From Pseudomonas vlassakiae (GTDB lineage Bacteria; Pseudomonadota; Gammaproteobacteria; Pseudomonadales; Pseudomonadaceae): 64,000 bases of DNA. The notes beneath the pieces were generated by a model. It searched no databases. It worked only from the letters and a program-made list of their open reading frames with translations, and was not told the DNA's origin. The stretch is taken from NCBI RefSeq assembly GCF_014269035.2, contig NZ_JABWRP020000010.1:62001-126000 (forward strand). The letters run 5' to 3'. Position numbers and translations under genes: made by a program. Positions 25,528-36,040 of the stretch are shown here, piece after piece (position 1 is the stretch's first letter; the number at the start of each line of letters is the position of its first letter).

Positions 25528-27118
25528 GGATGGTGTCCTTGGCCTCGGGCAGCATCCCCGGGTAATCCAGGGTGTAGTGCAGCCCGCGGCTTTCCTTGCG
25601 CTGCATTGCCGAGCGAATCATCAGCTCGGCTACCTGGGCCAGGTTGCGCAGTTCGATCAGGTCGCGGCTGACCTTGTAGTTGCTGTAGAACTCGTCGATC
25701 TCGTCGAGCAGCAGGCGAACCCGGTGCTCGGCGCGCTGCAGGCGTTTGCTGGTGCGCACGATACCCACGTAGTCCCACATGAAGCGCCGCAGCTCGTCCC
25801 AGTTGTGCGCGATGATCACGTCCTCGTCGGAGTCGGTGACCTGGCTGGCATCCCAGCAGGGCAGGGCCCTGGGCATGGCGATCTGATCCAGATGCGCCTC
25901 GATGTCCGCCGCTGCGGCACGGCCATAGACAAAGCACTCCAGCAGCGAGTTGCTGGCCATGCGGTTGGCACCATGCAGGCCGGTGAAGCTGGTTTCGCCG
26001 ATGGCGTACAGGCCAGGGACATCGGTGTGGCCACGCTCATCGACCATGACCCCGCCACAGGTGTAATGGGCCGCCGGCACCACCGGGATCGGCTGGCGGG
26101 TGATGTCGATGCCGAAGCCCAGGCAGCGCTCATAGACGGTGGGGAAGTGGCCCTTGATGAAATCGGCCGGCTTGTGGGTGATGTCCAGGTAGACACAGTC
26201 GACGCCCAGCCGCTTCATTTCGTGGTCGATGGCGCGGGCGACGATATCGCGCGGTGCCAGCTCTTCACGCGGATCGAAGCGCGGCATGAAACGCTCGCCA
26301 TTGGGCAGGCGCAACAGCGCACCTTCGCCACGCAGGGCTTCGGTGATCAGGAAACTCTTGGCCTGGGGGTGGTACAGGCAGGTCGGGTGGAACTGGTTGA
26401 ACTCCAGGTTCGCCACCCGACAGCCGGCGCGCCAGGCCATGGCAATGCCATCGCCGCAGGCGCCGTCAGGGTTGCTGGTATAAAGGTAGACCTTGGCTGC
26501 GCCTCCCGTGGCAAGCACGGTGAAGCGCGCGCCGAAGGTGTCGACTTCTCCGCTGCTGCGGTTCAGGACGTAAGCCCCCAGGCATCGGTCACCCGCCAGG
26601 CCCAGGCGGCGCTCGGTGATCAGGTCGACCGCCACGCGCTGCTCCAGCAGCTCGATGTTCGGGCGCTTGCGGGCTTGCTCCAGCAGCGTGGTGAAAATTG
26701 CCGCGCCGGTGGCGTCGGCAGCGTGAATGATGCGTCGGTGGCTGTGGCCGCCTTCACGGGTCAAGTGGAATTCGAAACCGCCATCATCGACGCTGTAGTG
26801 TTCGTCCCGGGTAAACGGTACACCTTGCTCGATCAGCCATTCGATGGCTTCACGGCTGTGCTCGACGGTAAAGCGCACAGCCTCTTCGTGGCACAGGCCA
26901 CCACCGGCATTGAGCGTATCTTCGACATGCGACTGCACGGTGTCGGTGTCGTCGAGTACGGCGGCGACCCCGCCCTGGGCCCAGAAGGTCGAGCCGTTGG
27001 CCAGGTCGCCCTTGCTCAGCACGGCAATGCGCAGATGGCCGGGGAGGTTCAGTGCCAGGCTGAGACCGGCTGCGCCGCTGCCGATCACCAGGACATCATG
27101 TTGGAATTGTTGGCTCAT
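25514..27118 (-). CDS. nadB: L-aspartate oxidase
   Basis: A 534-residue FAD enzyme that oxidises L-aspartate to iminoaspartate, the first step of de novo NAD synthesis. The FAD-binding start is [20 protein letters not shown], followed by [28 protein letters not shown]. Active-site segments include [35 protein letters not shown] and the catalytic HYTCGGV. A C-terminal helical domain is complete. It belongs to the same flavoprotein superfamily as the succinate dehydrogenase subunit served by neighbouring sdhE, though NadB holds FAD non-covalently. Confidence 0.97.
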   Translation of the reverse strand: MSQQFQHDVLVIGSGAAGLSLALNLPGHLRIAVLSKGDLANGSTFWAQGGVAAVLDDTDTVQSHVEDTLNAGGGLCHEEAVRFTVEHSREAIEWLIEQGVPFTRDEHYSVDDGGFEFHLTREGGHSHRRIIHAADATGAAIFTTLLEQARKRPNIELLEQRVAVDLITERRLGLAGDRCLGAYVLNRSSGEVDTFGARFTVLATGGAAKVYLYTSNPDGACGDGIAMAWRAGCRVANLEFNQFHPTCLYHPQAKSFLITEALRGEGALLRLPNGERFMPRFDPREELAPRDIVARAIDHEMKRLGVDCVYLDITHKPADFIKGHFPTVYERCLGFGIDITRQPIPVVPAAHYTCGGVMVDERGHTDVPGLYAIGETSFTGLHGANRMASNSLLECFVYGRAAAADIEAHLDQIAMPRALPCWDASQVTDSDEDVIIAHNWDELRRFMWDYVGIVRTSKRLQRAEHRVRLLLDEIDEFYSNYKVSRDLIELRNLAQVAELMIRSAMQRKESRGLHYTLDYPGMLPEAKDTILSPA

Positions 27119-27272
27119 GTCGGGACACTAGTAATCTTTGGAAAGGGCGCGGCACAATAGTCACGTGCAGATGGCAATGTGAAACTATCGTGAATACTGG
27201 CCGGGGTGCCTTTATAGCAGCCTGCGGTAGCCAATTTCCATGCCACTACGGGCGTTGTGTCAATCTTTGTGG

Positions 27273-27300
27273 GAACTTTCCGATACGGCCGGAAATCCTA
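27273..27300 (+). promoter_or_regulatory. AlgU-type promoter, distal
   Basis: GAACTT (27273-27278), 17 bases, then TCCTA (27296-27300), about 255 bases before algU. This fits the sigma-E/AlgU consensus GAACTT-N16/17-TCtgA. The nadB-algU gap from 27119 to 27553 holds this site and a proximal one, and no reading frame. Confidence 0.55.
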
Positions 27301-27467
27301 TGAAGGCTGCCCGCACGCCATAATTTGCCGCGGCGACGCGGGGCGGCAGCTCTATACGGGCTGACACCTGCGTATTCGAATCCTGATTATCGACGCAGCG
27401 GGCCGTGACCGTGCCGCGTCTTCCGTGCGAGCCGACCAAGGGCCGCAGGAAACTTGCTTGGAGGGGA

Positions 27468-27493
27468 GAACTTTTGCGCAAAGCCCGAGTCTA
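27468..27493 (+). promoter_or_regulatory. AlgU-type promoter, proximal
   Basis: GAACTT (27468-27473), 16 bases, then TCTA (27490-27493), 60 bases before the algU ATG. It is a near-perfect AlgU promoter, consistent with the known autoregulation of this operon in pseudomonads. Confidence 0.75.
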
Positions 27494-27553
27494 TGGTTGC
27501 AAGCCTGAACAAAGGCTGTGGCAACGCTCCTTCGAGTTCACTGAGGAGTGTTC

Positions 27554-28135
27554 ATGCTAACCCAGGAAGAGGATCAGCAGCTTGTCGAGCGCGTGCAGCG
27601 CGGAGACAGGCGAGCGTTCGATCTGTTGGTGCTGAAGTATCAGCACAAGATTCTAGGGTTGATCGTGCGGTTCGTTCACGACACCCACGAGGCCCAGGAT
27701 GTGGCGCAGGAAGCCTTTATCAAGGCCTACCGTGCGCTTGGCAATTTCCGCGGTGACAGTGCGTTTTATACCTGGCTGTACCGCATCGCCATCAACACGG
27801 CGAAGAACTACCTGGTGTCCCGTGGAAGACGGCCACCAGACAGCGATGTGAGCTCCGAGGATGCGGAGTTTTACGACGGCGATCATGGTCTCAAGGATCT
27901 CGAGTCCCCAGAGCGCTCGTTGTTGCGGGATGAAATCGAAGGCACTGTCCATCGCACCATCCAGCAACTGCCCGAAGATTTGCGCACGGCATTGACCCTG
28001 CGTGAGTTCGACGGGTTGAGTTACGAAGACATTGCCAGCGTCATGCAATGTCCGGTGGGTACCGTGCGCTCTCGAATCTTCCGCGCTCGGGAGGCCATAG
28101 ACAAAGCCCTGCAGCCGTTGTTGCAGGAAACCTGA
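27554..28135 (+). CDS. algU: Envelope-stress sigma factor AlgU (RpoE)
   Basis: A 193-residue ECF sigma factor, the same length as P. aeruginosa AlgU. Region 2 reads AFDLLVLKYQHKILGLIVRFVHDTHEAQDVAQEAFIKAYRALGNFRGDSAFYTWLYRIAINTAKNYLVSRGRR. Region 4 includes LPEDLRTALTLREFDGLSYEDIASVMQCPVGTVRSRIFRAREAIDKAL. It directs genes for envelope stress, osmotic tolerance and exopolysaccharide and is held inactive by MucA. The start is ATG 27554 (MLTQEEDQQL); an in-frame codon two earlier is discounted. Confidence 0.97.
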   Translation: MLTQEEDQQLVERVQRGDRRAFDLLVLKYQHKILGLIVRFVHDTHEAQDVAQEAFIKAYRALGNFRGDSAFYTWLYRIAINTAKNYLVSRGRRPPDSDVSSEDAEFYDGDHGLKDLESPERSLLRDEIEGTVHRTIQQLPEDLRTALTLREFDGLSYEDIASVMQCPVGTVRSRIFRAREAIDKALQPLLQET

Positions 28136-28166
28136 GACAGCGGCGACAGCCAAGAGAGGAACCGCC

Positions 28167-28757
28167 ATGAGTCGTGAAGCTTTGCAGGAATCGCTGTCCG
28201 CGGTTATGGATAACGAAGCGGACGAACTGGAATTACGTCGGGTGTTGAATGCCGTCGACGATTCCGAAACCCGTGCCACCTGGTCGCGTTACCAGATAGC
28301 CCGCGCAGCGATGCACAAGGAGCTGTTGCTGCCAAAGCTGGATATCGCCTCGGCGGTCTCCGCCGCGCTGGCTGATGAAGCCGTGCCGGCCAAGGTCAAG
28401 CAGGGCCCGTGGCGCAGCCTTGGCCGCCTGGCCGTCGCTGCCTCGGTCACCGTAGCGGTGCTGGCGGGTGTGCGCATGTACAACCAGGACGAGATCACCG
28501 GCGCCGAGCTGGCTGCCCAGCAGCCTGCGCAGCAAGGCCTGAGCCTGCCACAAAGTCAGGGCCCGGCTGTTTTGGCAGGCTATAGTGAAAGCAGTGAGCA
28601 ACCGACCGGGCCGATGGCCAACGGCGTGCTGCAGAACCAGGCCGGCTGGGATCAGCGTCTGCCAGGCTATCTGCGCCAGCATGCGCAGGAATCCGCGCTC
28701 AAGGGCACTGAAACCGCATTGCCGTACGCCCGCGCCGCCAGCCTGGAAAACCGCTAA
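28167..28757 (+). CDS. mucA: Anti-sigma factor MucA
   Basis: A 196-residue inner membrane anti-sigma factor. The cytoplasmic domain (SREALQESLSAVMDNEADELELRRVLNAVDDSETRATWSRYQIARA) clamps AlgU. One transmembrane helix lies at about 88-104 (LAVAASVTVAVLAGVRM), and a periplasmic domain is protected by MucB and cut by AlgW under stress. It is intact, so this strain should not be constitutively mucoid through mucA loss. GAGAGGA precedes ATG 28167. Confidence 0.96.
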   Translation: MSREALQESLSAVMDNEADELELRRVLNAVDDSETRATWSRYQIARAAMHKELLLPKLDIASAVSAALADEAVPAKVKQGPWRSLGRLAVAASVTVAVLAGVRMYNQDEITGAELAAQQPAQQGLSLPQSQGPAVLAGYSESSEQPTGPMANGVLQNQAGWDQRLPGYLRQHAQESALKGTETALPYARAASLENR

Positions 28758-28769
28758 GTAAGGAGGATC

Positions 28770-29735
28770 ATGCGCGCGCTACCTCTCCTGTCGCTGCTGT
28801 TAGGCAGCTGCATGACGGTGCCAGCGTTGGCAGCCAACTCCTCGCCCGAGGCGAGCGAATGGTTGAACAAGCTGGCACAGGCCGAGCAAAAACAGAGCTA
28901 CCAAGGCTCCTTCGTCTACGAACGTAACGGCAGCTTCTCTTCCCACGATATCTGGCATCGCGTTCAGGACGGCAAGGTCAGTGAGCGGCTTCTGCAGCTC
29001 GATGGCTCCGCCCAGGAAATCGTGCGCGTGGACGGTAGGGTGCAGTGCGTCAGTGGGGCCTTGGCAAGCGGGGTGGGCAACCCTCCCGATGCTGCGCAGC
29101 GCTCGCTCGATCCTTTGAAACTGATGAGCTGGTATGACCTCAGTGTGGCGGGCAAGTCTCGGGTCGCTGACCGTGACGCGGTGATTGTCACACTGACACC
29201 GCGTGACCAGCACCGCTACGCATTCGAACTCCATCTGGACCGCCGTACCGGCTTGCCACTGCGCTCATTGATGCTCAATGACAAAGGCCAGTTGCTCGAG
29301 CGCTTCCAGATGACCCGCCTGGACACCGACGACTTGCCTACCGACCAGGAGCTGCAAGCCAGCGCTGCGTGCAAGCCTGTCGAGCATGTGGCCGGCAGCA
29401 CCCGCGAGGCGGTTGGCGGTTGGCGCTCCGACTGGCTGCCGCCGGGCTTCGAACTGATCAACAGCACGGTACGCCGCGACCCGGAGCGCAACAGTTCGAT
29501 CAGCAGCCTGATGTATGACGATGGCCTGGCCCGTTTCTCGGTGTTCCTCGAACCCGTGAAGGATGACGCCGGTGCCGATGTACGCACCCAGCTTGGCCCG
29601 ACTTCGGCCGTTTCCCGGCGACTGAACACGCCCAAGGGCAAGGTTCAGGTCACCGTGGTGGGCGAAATACCGCTGGGTACGGCGGAACGTATCGCGCTGT
29701 CGATGCGGCCTCAGGATGCCCAGGCGCGCCAGTGA
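28770..29735 (+). CDS. mucB: Periplasmic sigma regulator MucB (RseB)
   Basis: A 321-residue periplasmic protein that shields MucA from proteolysis and senses lipid or lipopolysaccharide signals. The signal peptide MRALPLLSLLLGSCMTVPALA precedes the MucB/RseB N-terminal domain (EWLNKLAQAEQKQSYQGSFVYERNGSFSSHDIWHRV) and C-terminal domain (GWRSDWLPPGFELINST). AGGAGG lies before ATG 28770, 12 bases after mucA. Confidence 0.95.
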   Translation: MRALPLLSLLLGSCMTVPALAANSSPEASEWLNKLAQAEQKQSYQGSFVYERNGSFSSHDIWHRVQDGKVSERLLQLDGSAQEIVRVDGRVQCVSGALASGVGNPPDAAQRSLDPLKLMSWYDLSVAGKSRVADRDAVIVTLTPRDQHRYAFELHLDRRTGLPLRSLMLNDKGQLLERFQMTRLDTDDLPTDQELQASAACKPVEHVAGSTREAVGGWRSDWLPPGFELINSTVRRDPERNSSISSLMYDDGLARFSVFLEPVKDDAGADVRTQLGPTSAVSRRLNTPKGKVQVTVVGEIPLGTAERIALSMRPQDAQARQ

Positions 29736-29922
29736 CGGCGCGCTTTTGCGGGCCGGATCAAGGGCAATGCAAAGGCGAACGGACACGCGGCTGAAATGAA
29801 ATTAAAGCATTGTCATTTGCAATCCTTCGGCAAATTTTTTATAGGTCAGGCTTCTAGGAGTCTGGCCTTTGCTGCTTTGTGCAGGGCTATTTCCAACTAC
29901 CGCTCGTTGTGACGGGAGCCGT

Positions 29923-31359
29923 ATGTCAATACCACGTTTGAAATCCTACCTAACGATGTTCGCCGCCGTGCTGATGCTCGGCCAGGTGCTCACTGCCCAG
30001 GCCGATGAAGCCCTGCCGGACTTCACCACCCTGGTCGAGCAGGCCTCGCCGGCCGTGGTCAACATCAGCACCAAGCAGAAACTGCCGGACCGTGTCGCCT
30101 CCGGGCAAATGCCGGACCTCGAAGGCCTGCCGCCGATGTTCCGCGAGTTCTTCGAACGCAACATGCCACAGCAGCCACGTTCGCCGCGCGGTGACCGCCA
30201 GCGCGAGGCCATGTCGCTGGGCTCGGGCTTCATCATCTCCAGCGATGGTTATGTACTGACCAACAACCATGTGGTCGCCGATGCCGACGAGATCATCGTC
30301 CGCCTGTCTGACCGCAGCGAGCTGCAAGCCAAGCTGATCGGCACCGATCCGCGCACCGACGTGGCCCTGCTCAAGGTCGAGGGCAAGAACCTGCCGACCG
30401 TCAAGCTGGGTGACTCCGAGAAGCTCAAGGTCGGTGAGTGGGTGCTGGCCATCGGTTCGCCGTTCGGCTTCGACCACTCGGTGACCAAAGGCATCGTCAG
30501 CGCCAAGGGCCGGACCCTGCCCAACGACACCTATGTGCCGTTCATCCAGACCGACGTGGCGATCAACCCGGGTAACTCCGGTGGCCCGCTGTTCAACATG
30601 AAGGGCGAGGTGGTCGGTATCAACTCGCAGATCTTCACCCGTTCCGGTGGCTTCATGGGCTTGTCCTTTGCCATCCCGATCGACGTGGCCCTCGATGTCT
30701 CCAATCAGCTGAAGAAAGACGGCAAGGTCAGCCGTGGCTGGCTGGGCGTGGTGATCCAGGAGGTCAACAAGGACCTGGCTGAATCGTTCGGCCTCGACAA
30801 GCCGGCCGGCGCCCTGGTGGCGCAGGTGCTGGAAAACGGCCCGGCAGCCAAGGGCGGCCTGCAGGTGGGTGACGTGATCCTCAGCATGAACGGCCAGCCG
30901 ATCGTCATGTCGGCCGATTTGCCACACCTGGTCGGCAGCCTGAAGGATGGCGAGAAAGCCAAGCTCGAAATCATCCGCAACGGCAAGCGCCAGACCCTGG
31001 ACGTCGCCGTCGGCCCGATGCCGGATGACGATGCCGACATCGGCGCCGGTACCGGCCCTGAAGGCGGCGCCGAGCGCAACAGCAACCGCCTGGGCGTGTC
31101 CGTGTCGGACCTCACCGCCGAACAGAAGAAGACCCTTGAGCTCAAGGGTGGCGTGGTCATCAAGGAAGTTCAGGACGGCCCGGCGGCGATGATCGGTCTG
31201 CGTCCGGGCGATGTCATCAGCCACCTGAACAACCAGGCGGTGGTGTCGGCCAAGCAGTTCACTGAAATTGCCAAGGACCTGCCGAAGAACCGTTCGGTGT
31301 CGATGCGCGTGCTGCGTCAGGGCCGTGCCAGCTTTATCACCTTCAAACTCGCTGAATAA
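29923..31359 (+). CDS. mucD: Periplasmic serine protease/chaperone MucD (DegP family)
   Basis: A 478-residue HtrA-type protease that removes misfolded envelope proteins and dampens AlgU activation. The signal peptide spans about residues 1-27. The catalytic triad is His116 (TNNHVV), Asp146 (RTDVALLKV) and Ser219 (NPGNSGGP). Two PDZ domains follow at about 270-360 and 385-470. ATG 29923 has GGGAG six bases upstream and begins a normal signal peptide; in-frame codons from 29869 are not used. It lies 187 bases after mucB and is followed by a strong terminator. Confidence 0.95.
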   Translation: MSIPRLKSYLTMFAAVLMLGQVLTAQADEALPDFTTLVEQASPAVVNISTKQKLPDRVASGQMPDLEGLPPMFREFFERNMPQQPRSPRGDRQREAMSLGSGFIISSDGYVLTNNHVVADADEIIVRLSDRSELQAKLIGTDPRTDVALLKVEGKNLPTVKLGDSEKLKVGEWVLAIGSPFGFDHSVTKGIVSAKGRTLPNDTYVPFIQTDVAINPGNSGGPLFNMKGEVVGINSQIFTRSGGFMGLSFAIPIDVALDVSNQLKKDGKVSRGWLGVVIQEVNKDLAESFGLDKPAGALVAQVLENGPAAKGGLQVGDVILSMNGQPIVMSADLPHLVGSLKDGEKAKLEIIRNGKRQTLDVAVGPMPDDDADIGAGTGPEGGAERNSNRLGVSVSDLTAEQKKTLELKGGVVIKEVQDGPAAMIGLRPGDVISHLNNQAVVSAKQFTEIAKDLPKNRSVSMRVLRQGRASFITFKLAE

Positions 31360-31376
31360 GCGGGCTCGGGCGTAGG

Positions 31377-31402
31377 AAAGGGCAGCTTCGGCTGCCCTTT
31401 TT
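31377..31402 (+). terminator. Rho-independent terminator after mucD
   Basis: AAAGGGCAGC-TTCG-GCTGCCCTTT stem with a UUCG tetraloop and a run of T, 17 bases after the mucD stop. It closes the algU operon. Confidence 0.92.
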
Positions 31403-31541
31403 CATGAAAGTTCACAATTGCAGGCACGAATGCTGTGTACAGTCCGATAGAGGAATCTCCCATATCCCAGCAGCTTAAGGTACAATTCCCGGCTATTTTT
31501 CGGCGGGCGTCCGGCTCGCAGCCTTTTCCGAGTGTTGACCC

Positions 31542-33341
31542 GTGAGTGATTTGAGTCATATCCGCAATTTCTCCATCATCGCCCACATCGACCATGGCAA
31601 GTCGACGCTGGCCGACCGTTTCATTCAAATGTGCGGTGGCCTGTCGGCGCGCGAAATGGAGGCCCAGGTCCTGGATTCCATGGACCTGGAGCGCGAGCGC
31701 GGTATCACCATCAAGGCCCACAGCGTCACGCTCAACTACAAGGCGCAGGACGGCAAGGTCTACCAGCTGAACTTCATCGATACCCCAGGCCACGTCGACT
31801 TCACCTATGAAGTCTCGCGTTCGCTGGCAGCCTGTGAAGGTGCGCTGCTGGTGGTCGACGCCGGTCAGGGCGTCGAAGCCCAGTCGGTGGCCAACTGCTA
31901 CACCGCCATCGAGCAAGGCCTGGAAGTCATGCCGGTGCTGAACAAGATGGACCTGCCCCAGGCCGATCCGGACCGCGTCAAGGACGAGATCGAGAAGATC
32001 ATCGGCATCGACGCCACCGACGCCGTAGCCTGCAGCGCCAAGAGCGGCATGGGCGTGGACGAGGTGCTGGAGCGTCTGGTACAGACCATCCCTGCGCCGG
32101 AAGGTGATATTGAAGCGCCACTCCAGGCGCTGATCATCGACTCCTGGTTCGACAACTACCTGGGCGTGGTCTCGCTGGTGCGTGTGCGCCACGGCCGCGT
32201 CAAGAAGGGTGACAAGATCCTGGTCAAGTCCACCGGCAAGGTGCACCTGGTCGACAGCGTCGGTGTGTTCACCCCGAAGCACACCCAGACCGCCGACCTG
32301 AAGGCCGGTGAAGTAGGCTTCATCATTGCCAGCATCAAGGACATTCACGGCGCGCCGGTCGGTGACACCCTCACCCTGTCCGCGACCCCAGAGGTCGAAG
32401 TGCTGCCAGGCTTCAAGAAGATCCAGCCGCAGGTGTATGCCGGCCTGTTCCCGGTCAGCTCCGACGATTTCGAGGACTTCCGCGATGCCCTGCAGAAGCT
32501 GACCCTCAACGACTCGTCGCTGCAGTACATGCCGGAAAGCTCCGACGCCCTGGGCTTCGGCTTCCGTTGCGGCTTCCTCGGCATGCTGCACATGGAGATC
32601 ATCCAGGAGCGCCTGGAGCGCGAATACGACCTGGACCTGATCACCACCGCGCCAAGCGTGATCTACGAGCTCGAACTCAAGACCGGCGAAACCATCGTCG
32701 TCGACAACCCGTCGAAGCTGCCGGATGTCTCGTCCGTCGCCGATTTCCGCGAGCCGATCGTCACCGCGACCATCCTGGTGCCGCAGGAGCACCTGGGCAA
32801 CGTCATCACCCTGTGCATCGAGAAGCGTGGCGTGCAGCGCGACATGCAGTTCCTCGGCAGCCAGGTGCAAGTGCGGTACGACATGCCGATGAACGAAGTG
32901 GTACTGGACTTCTTCGACCGCCTGAAGTCGACCAGCCGCGGCTATGCTTCGCTGGACTATCATTTCGATCGCTACCAGTCGGCCAACCTGGTCAAGCTGG
33001 ATGTGTTGATCAACGGCGACAAGGTCGATGCCCTGGCATTGATCGTGCACCGCGACAACGCGGCCTACAAGGGCCGTGCGTTGACCGAGAAGATGAAGGA
33101 GCTGATCCCTCGGCAGATGTTCGACGTAGCGATCCAGGCGGCCATTGGCGGCCAGATCATCGCGCGGACGACCGTCAAGGCGCTCAGAAAGAACGTACTG
33201 GCCAAGTGCTACGGTGGTGACGTCAGCCGTAAGAAGAAACTGCTGGAGAAGCAGAAGGCCGGTAAGAAACGCATGAAACAGGTGGGCAATGTGGAGATTC
33301 CACAGGAAGCCTTCCTCGCCGTGCTCAGGTTGGATAGCTAG
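31542..33341 (+). CDS. lepA: Elongation factor 4 (LepA)
   Basis: A 599-residue translational GTPase that acts on ribosomes during initiation/elongation stress. The GTPase motifs are complete: [14 protein letters not shown] (G1), RGITIKAH (G2), DTPGHVDF (G3) and NKMDLP (G4). Domains II, III, V and the LepA-specific C-terminus ([50 protein letters not shown]) follow. The start is GTG 31542 with no strong Shine-Dalgarno. lepB begins five bases after the stop. Confidence 0.97.
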   Translation: MSDLSHIRNFSIIAHIDHGKSTLADRFIQMCGGLSAREMEAQVLDSMDLERERGITIKAHSVTLNYKAQDGKVYQLNFIDTPGHVDFTYEVSRSLAACEGALLVVDAGQGVEAQSVANCYTAIEQGLEVMPVLNKMDLPQADPDRVKDEIEKIIGIDATDAVACSAKSGMGVDEVLERLVQTIPAPEGDIEAPLQALIIDSWFDNYLGVVSLVRVRHGRVKKGDKILVKSTGKVHLVDSVGVFTPKHTQTADLKAGEVGFIIASIKDIHGAPVGDTLTLSATPEVEVLPGFKKIQPQVYAGLFPVSSDDFEDFRDALQKLTLNDSSLQYMPESSDALGFGFRCGFLGMLHMEIIQERLEREYDLDLITTAPSVIYELELKTGETIVVDNPSKLPDVSSVADFREPIVTATILVPQEHLGNVITLCIEKRGVQRDMQFLGSQVQVRYDMPMNEVVLDFFDRLKSTSRGYASLDYHFDRYQSANLVKLDVLINGDKVDALALIVHRDNAAYKGRALTEKMKELIPRQMFDVAIQAAIGGQIIARTTVKALRKNVLAKCYGGDVSRKKKLLEKQKAGKKRMKQVGNVEIPQEAFLAVLRLDS

Positions 33342-33346
33342 GTCCT

Positions 33347-34201
33347 ATGTCGCTAAATTTCCCGCTGTTGCTAGTCATCGCCGTCTTTGTCTGCGGTCTG
33401 CTGGGCTTGATCGATCTGCTGTTCCTGGCTCCGCGCCGGCGGGCAGCGATCGCCAACTACCAGGGCAGCGTCACCCAACCAGAAATGGCGGTGGTCGAGC
33501 GCCTGAGCAAAGAGCCGCTGCTGGTCGAATACGGCAAGTCGTTCTTCCCGGTGCTGTTCATCGTGCTGGTGCTGCGCTCGTTCCTGGTCGAGCCGTTCCA
33601 GATCCCTTCAGGGTCGATGAAGCCGACCCTGGAAGTGGGCGATTTCATCCTGGTGAACAAGTTCTCCTATGGCATCCGCCTGCCGGTGATCGACAAGAAG
33701 GTCATCGAGGTGGGTGACCCGCAACGCGGCGATGTGATGGTGTTCCGCTACCCGAGCGACCCGAACGTCAACTACATCAAGCGTGTGGTCGGCCTGCCGG
33801 GCGACAAGATCAGCTACACCAGCGACAAGCGGCTGTTCGTCAACGGCCAGCCGATCGCCGAGCAGCTGGTCGGTGCCGAGCCGGGTACCCTTGGCAGCGC
33901 CGAGCTGTACAAGGAAAAACTGGGCGAAGCCGAGCACCTGATCCGCAAGGAAATGACCCGTTATCGCATGCCGCCGGACCAGCAATGGACCGTGCCGGCC
34001 GGCCATTACTTCATGATGGGCGACAACCGCGACAACTCCAACGACAGCCGCTACTGGGACGACCCGAAAATCCCTCAAGCGCTGCACGGCATGGTTCCGG
34101 ACCGGAACATCGTCGGCAAGGCCTTTGCGGTCTGGATGAGCTGGCCAGAGCCCAAGCTCAGCCACTTGCCCAACCTGTCGCGGGTCGGCCTGATCCATTG
34201 A
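33347..34201 (+). CDS. lepB: Signal peptidase I
   Basis: A 284-residue inner membrane protease that removes signal peptides from exported proteins. Two N-terminal helices (about 5-28 and 62-80) precede the catalytic Ser90 in PFQIPSGSMKPTL and Lys145 in NYIKRVVGLPGD. Box E is present as HYFMMGDNRDNSNDSRYW. It is cotranscribed with lepA, matching the usual lepAB order. Confidence 0.97.
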   Translation: MSLNFPLLLVIAVFVCGLLGLIDLLFLAPRRRAAIANYQGSVTQPEMAVVERLSKEPLLVEYGKSFFPVLFIVLVLRSFLVEPFQIPSGSMKPTLEVGDFILVNKFSYGIRLPVIDKKVIEVGDPQRGDVMVFRYPSDPNVNYIKRVVGLPGDKISYTSDKRLFVNGQPIAEQLVGAEPGTLGSAELYKEKLGEAEHLIRKEMTRYRMPPDQQWTVPAGHYFMMGDNRDNSNDSRYWDDPKIPQALHGMVPDRNIVGKAFAVWMSWPEPKLSHLPNLSRVGLIH

Positions 34202-34206
34202 TACCC

Positions 34207-34304
34207 TTCGGCGCTGTCCTGCAGACAGCGCCGAATGCATTTCTGACATAGGCTGTGTTCTCAAGGAACGAGAGATTCGCCGCTCGCCGCGACGGACCAC
34301 AGCC
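34207..34304 (+). promoter_or_regulatory. Structured rnc leader, candidate RNase III processing region
   Basis: The 161-base lepB-rnc gap holds a perfect 12-bp hairpin TTCGGCGCTGTC/GACAGCGCCGAA (34207-34235) without a T run. A long-range pair GGCTGTG/CACAGCC (34251-34257 with 34298-34304) follows. RNase III of E. coli autoregulates by cutting a stem in its own leader; a similar role here is inference. Confidence 0.4.
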
Positions 34305-34362
34305 AAACAGTCTTTCAGGATGTTGATTTGAACAACGCGTTGAACAACCAACGGGTGGCTGC

Positions 34363-35052
34363 ATGAGTGCTTCCCTTGCCCGTCTCGAGCGCAAGCTCGG
34401 CTACACCTTCAAGAACCAGGAGCAGATGCTGCTGGCCCTGACTCACCGCAGCTATGCCGGGCGCAACAACGAGCGCCTGGAATTTCTCGGTGACGCCATT
34501 CTCAACTTCGTCGCCGGCGAGGCGCTGTTCGAGCGCTTTCCACAGGCCCGTGAAGGCCAGTTGTCGCGTCTTCGCGCCCGCCTGGTCAAGGGCGAGACCC
34601 TGGCCCGCCTGGCCCGTGGCTTCGATTTGGGTGATTACCTGCGCCTGGGCTCGGGTGAGCTCAAGAGCGGTGGCTTCCGCCGCGAGTCGATCCTGGCTGA
34701 TGCCCTGGAGGCGCTGATCGGCGCCATCTACCTGGACGCGGACATGCAGACCGCACGCGAGCGTGTTCTTGCCTGGCTGACCGACGAGTTCGAAGGCCTG
34801 ACCCTGGTCGACACCAACAAGGACCCGAAAACCCGCCTGCAGGAGTTCCTGCAATCGCGCAGCTGCGAGCTGCCGCGTTACGAGGTGGTCGACATCCAGG
34901 GCGAACCGCACTGCCGCACCTTCTTCGTCGAATGCGAAGTGGTGCTGCTGAACAACAAGAGCCGTGGCCAGGGCGTCAGCCGGCGTATCGCCGAGCAGGT
35001 CGCCGCCGCTGCTGCACTGATCGCCCTGGGCGTGGAGAATGGCAATGACTGA
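34363..35052 (+). CDS. rnc: Ribonuclease III
   Basis: A 229-residue double-strand-specific RNase for rRNA maturation and mRNA turnover. The signature NERLEFLGD is at 36-44, the second acidic cluster is [14 protein letters not shown], and a C-terminal double-stranded RNA-binding domain follows ([40 protein letters not shown]). The Shine-Dalgarno is weak (GGGTGG). It overlaps era by eight bases. Confidence 0.97.
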
Positions 35053-35947
35053 TAACAATCCGACCCGCTGCGGTTACGTGGCCATCGTCGGCCGCCCGAA
35101 CGTGGGCAAGTCGACCTTGCTGAACCACATCCTCGGCCAGAAGCTGGCGATCACCTCGCGCAAGCCGCAGACCACACGCCACAACATGCTCGGTATCAAG
35201 ACCGAGGGTGACGTGCAGGCGATCTATGTCGATACCCCGGGCATGCACAAGGCCAACGACAAGGCCTTGAACCGCTACATGAACCGCAACGCCTCGGCGG
35301 CCCTCAAGGACGTCGACGTGGTGATCTTCGTGGTCGACCGCACCAAGTGGACCGACGAGGACCAACTGGTGCTTGAGCGCGTGCAGTACGTGACCGGCCC
35401 GCTGATCATCGCTGTCAACAAGACCGACCGCATGGAAGAGAAGGCCGAATTGATCCCGCACCTGCAGTGGCTGCAGGAACAACTGCCGAACGCCGAAGTG
35501 ATGCCGATTTCCGCGCAGCAGGGCCACAACCTGGACGCGCTGGAAGCCCAGATCGCCAAGCACCTGCCGGAAAACGATCATTTCTTCCCGGAAGACCAGA
35601 TCACCGACCGCAGCAGCCGTTTCCTCGCCGCCGAACTGGTGCGTGAGAAGATCATGCGCCAGCTGGGCGCCGAACTGCCGTACCAGATCACCGTGGAGAT
35701 CGAAGAGTTCAAGCAGCAGGGCCACGTGCTGCACATCCATGCACTGATCCTGGTCGAGCGTGATGGCCAGAAGAAGATCATCATTGGTGACAAGGGCGAG
35801 CGGATCAAGCGCATCGGCTCCGAGGCGCGCAAGGACATGGAGGTGCTGTTCGACTCCAAGGTCATGCTCAACCTCTGGGTCAAGGTCAAAGGCGGCTGGT
35901 CCGATGACGAACGCGCCCTGCGTTCGCTGGGCTACGGCGACCTGTAA
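35045..35947 (+). CDS. era: GTPase Era
   Basis: A 300-residue GTPase that binds 16S rRNA and monitors small-subunit maturation. The P-loop is GRPNVGKST at 16-24, then DTPG, NKTD and SAQQG; a C-terminal KH domain includes [25 protein letters not shown] 35045 is chosen because GGAG lies seven bases upstream; ATG 35039 is too close to it. The start lies inside rnc, giving translational coupling. Confidence 0.97.
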
Positions 35948-35971
35948 TTCCACCGGACTGCTCAGGTTGCT

Positions 35972-36014
35972 CTGTGGGAGCGGGTTTATCGAGGCGTCGA
36001 ACCCGCTCCCACAG
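35972..36014. repeat. REP element between era and recO
   Basis: CTGTGGGAGCGGGTT and its exact complement form a 15-bp stem around a 13-base loop. It interrupts the rnc-era-recO operon and could affect message stability. Confidence 0.85.
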
Positions 36015-36040
36015 TTGTTTGTGACCAGTAGAGATCTCAC

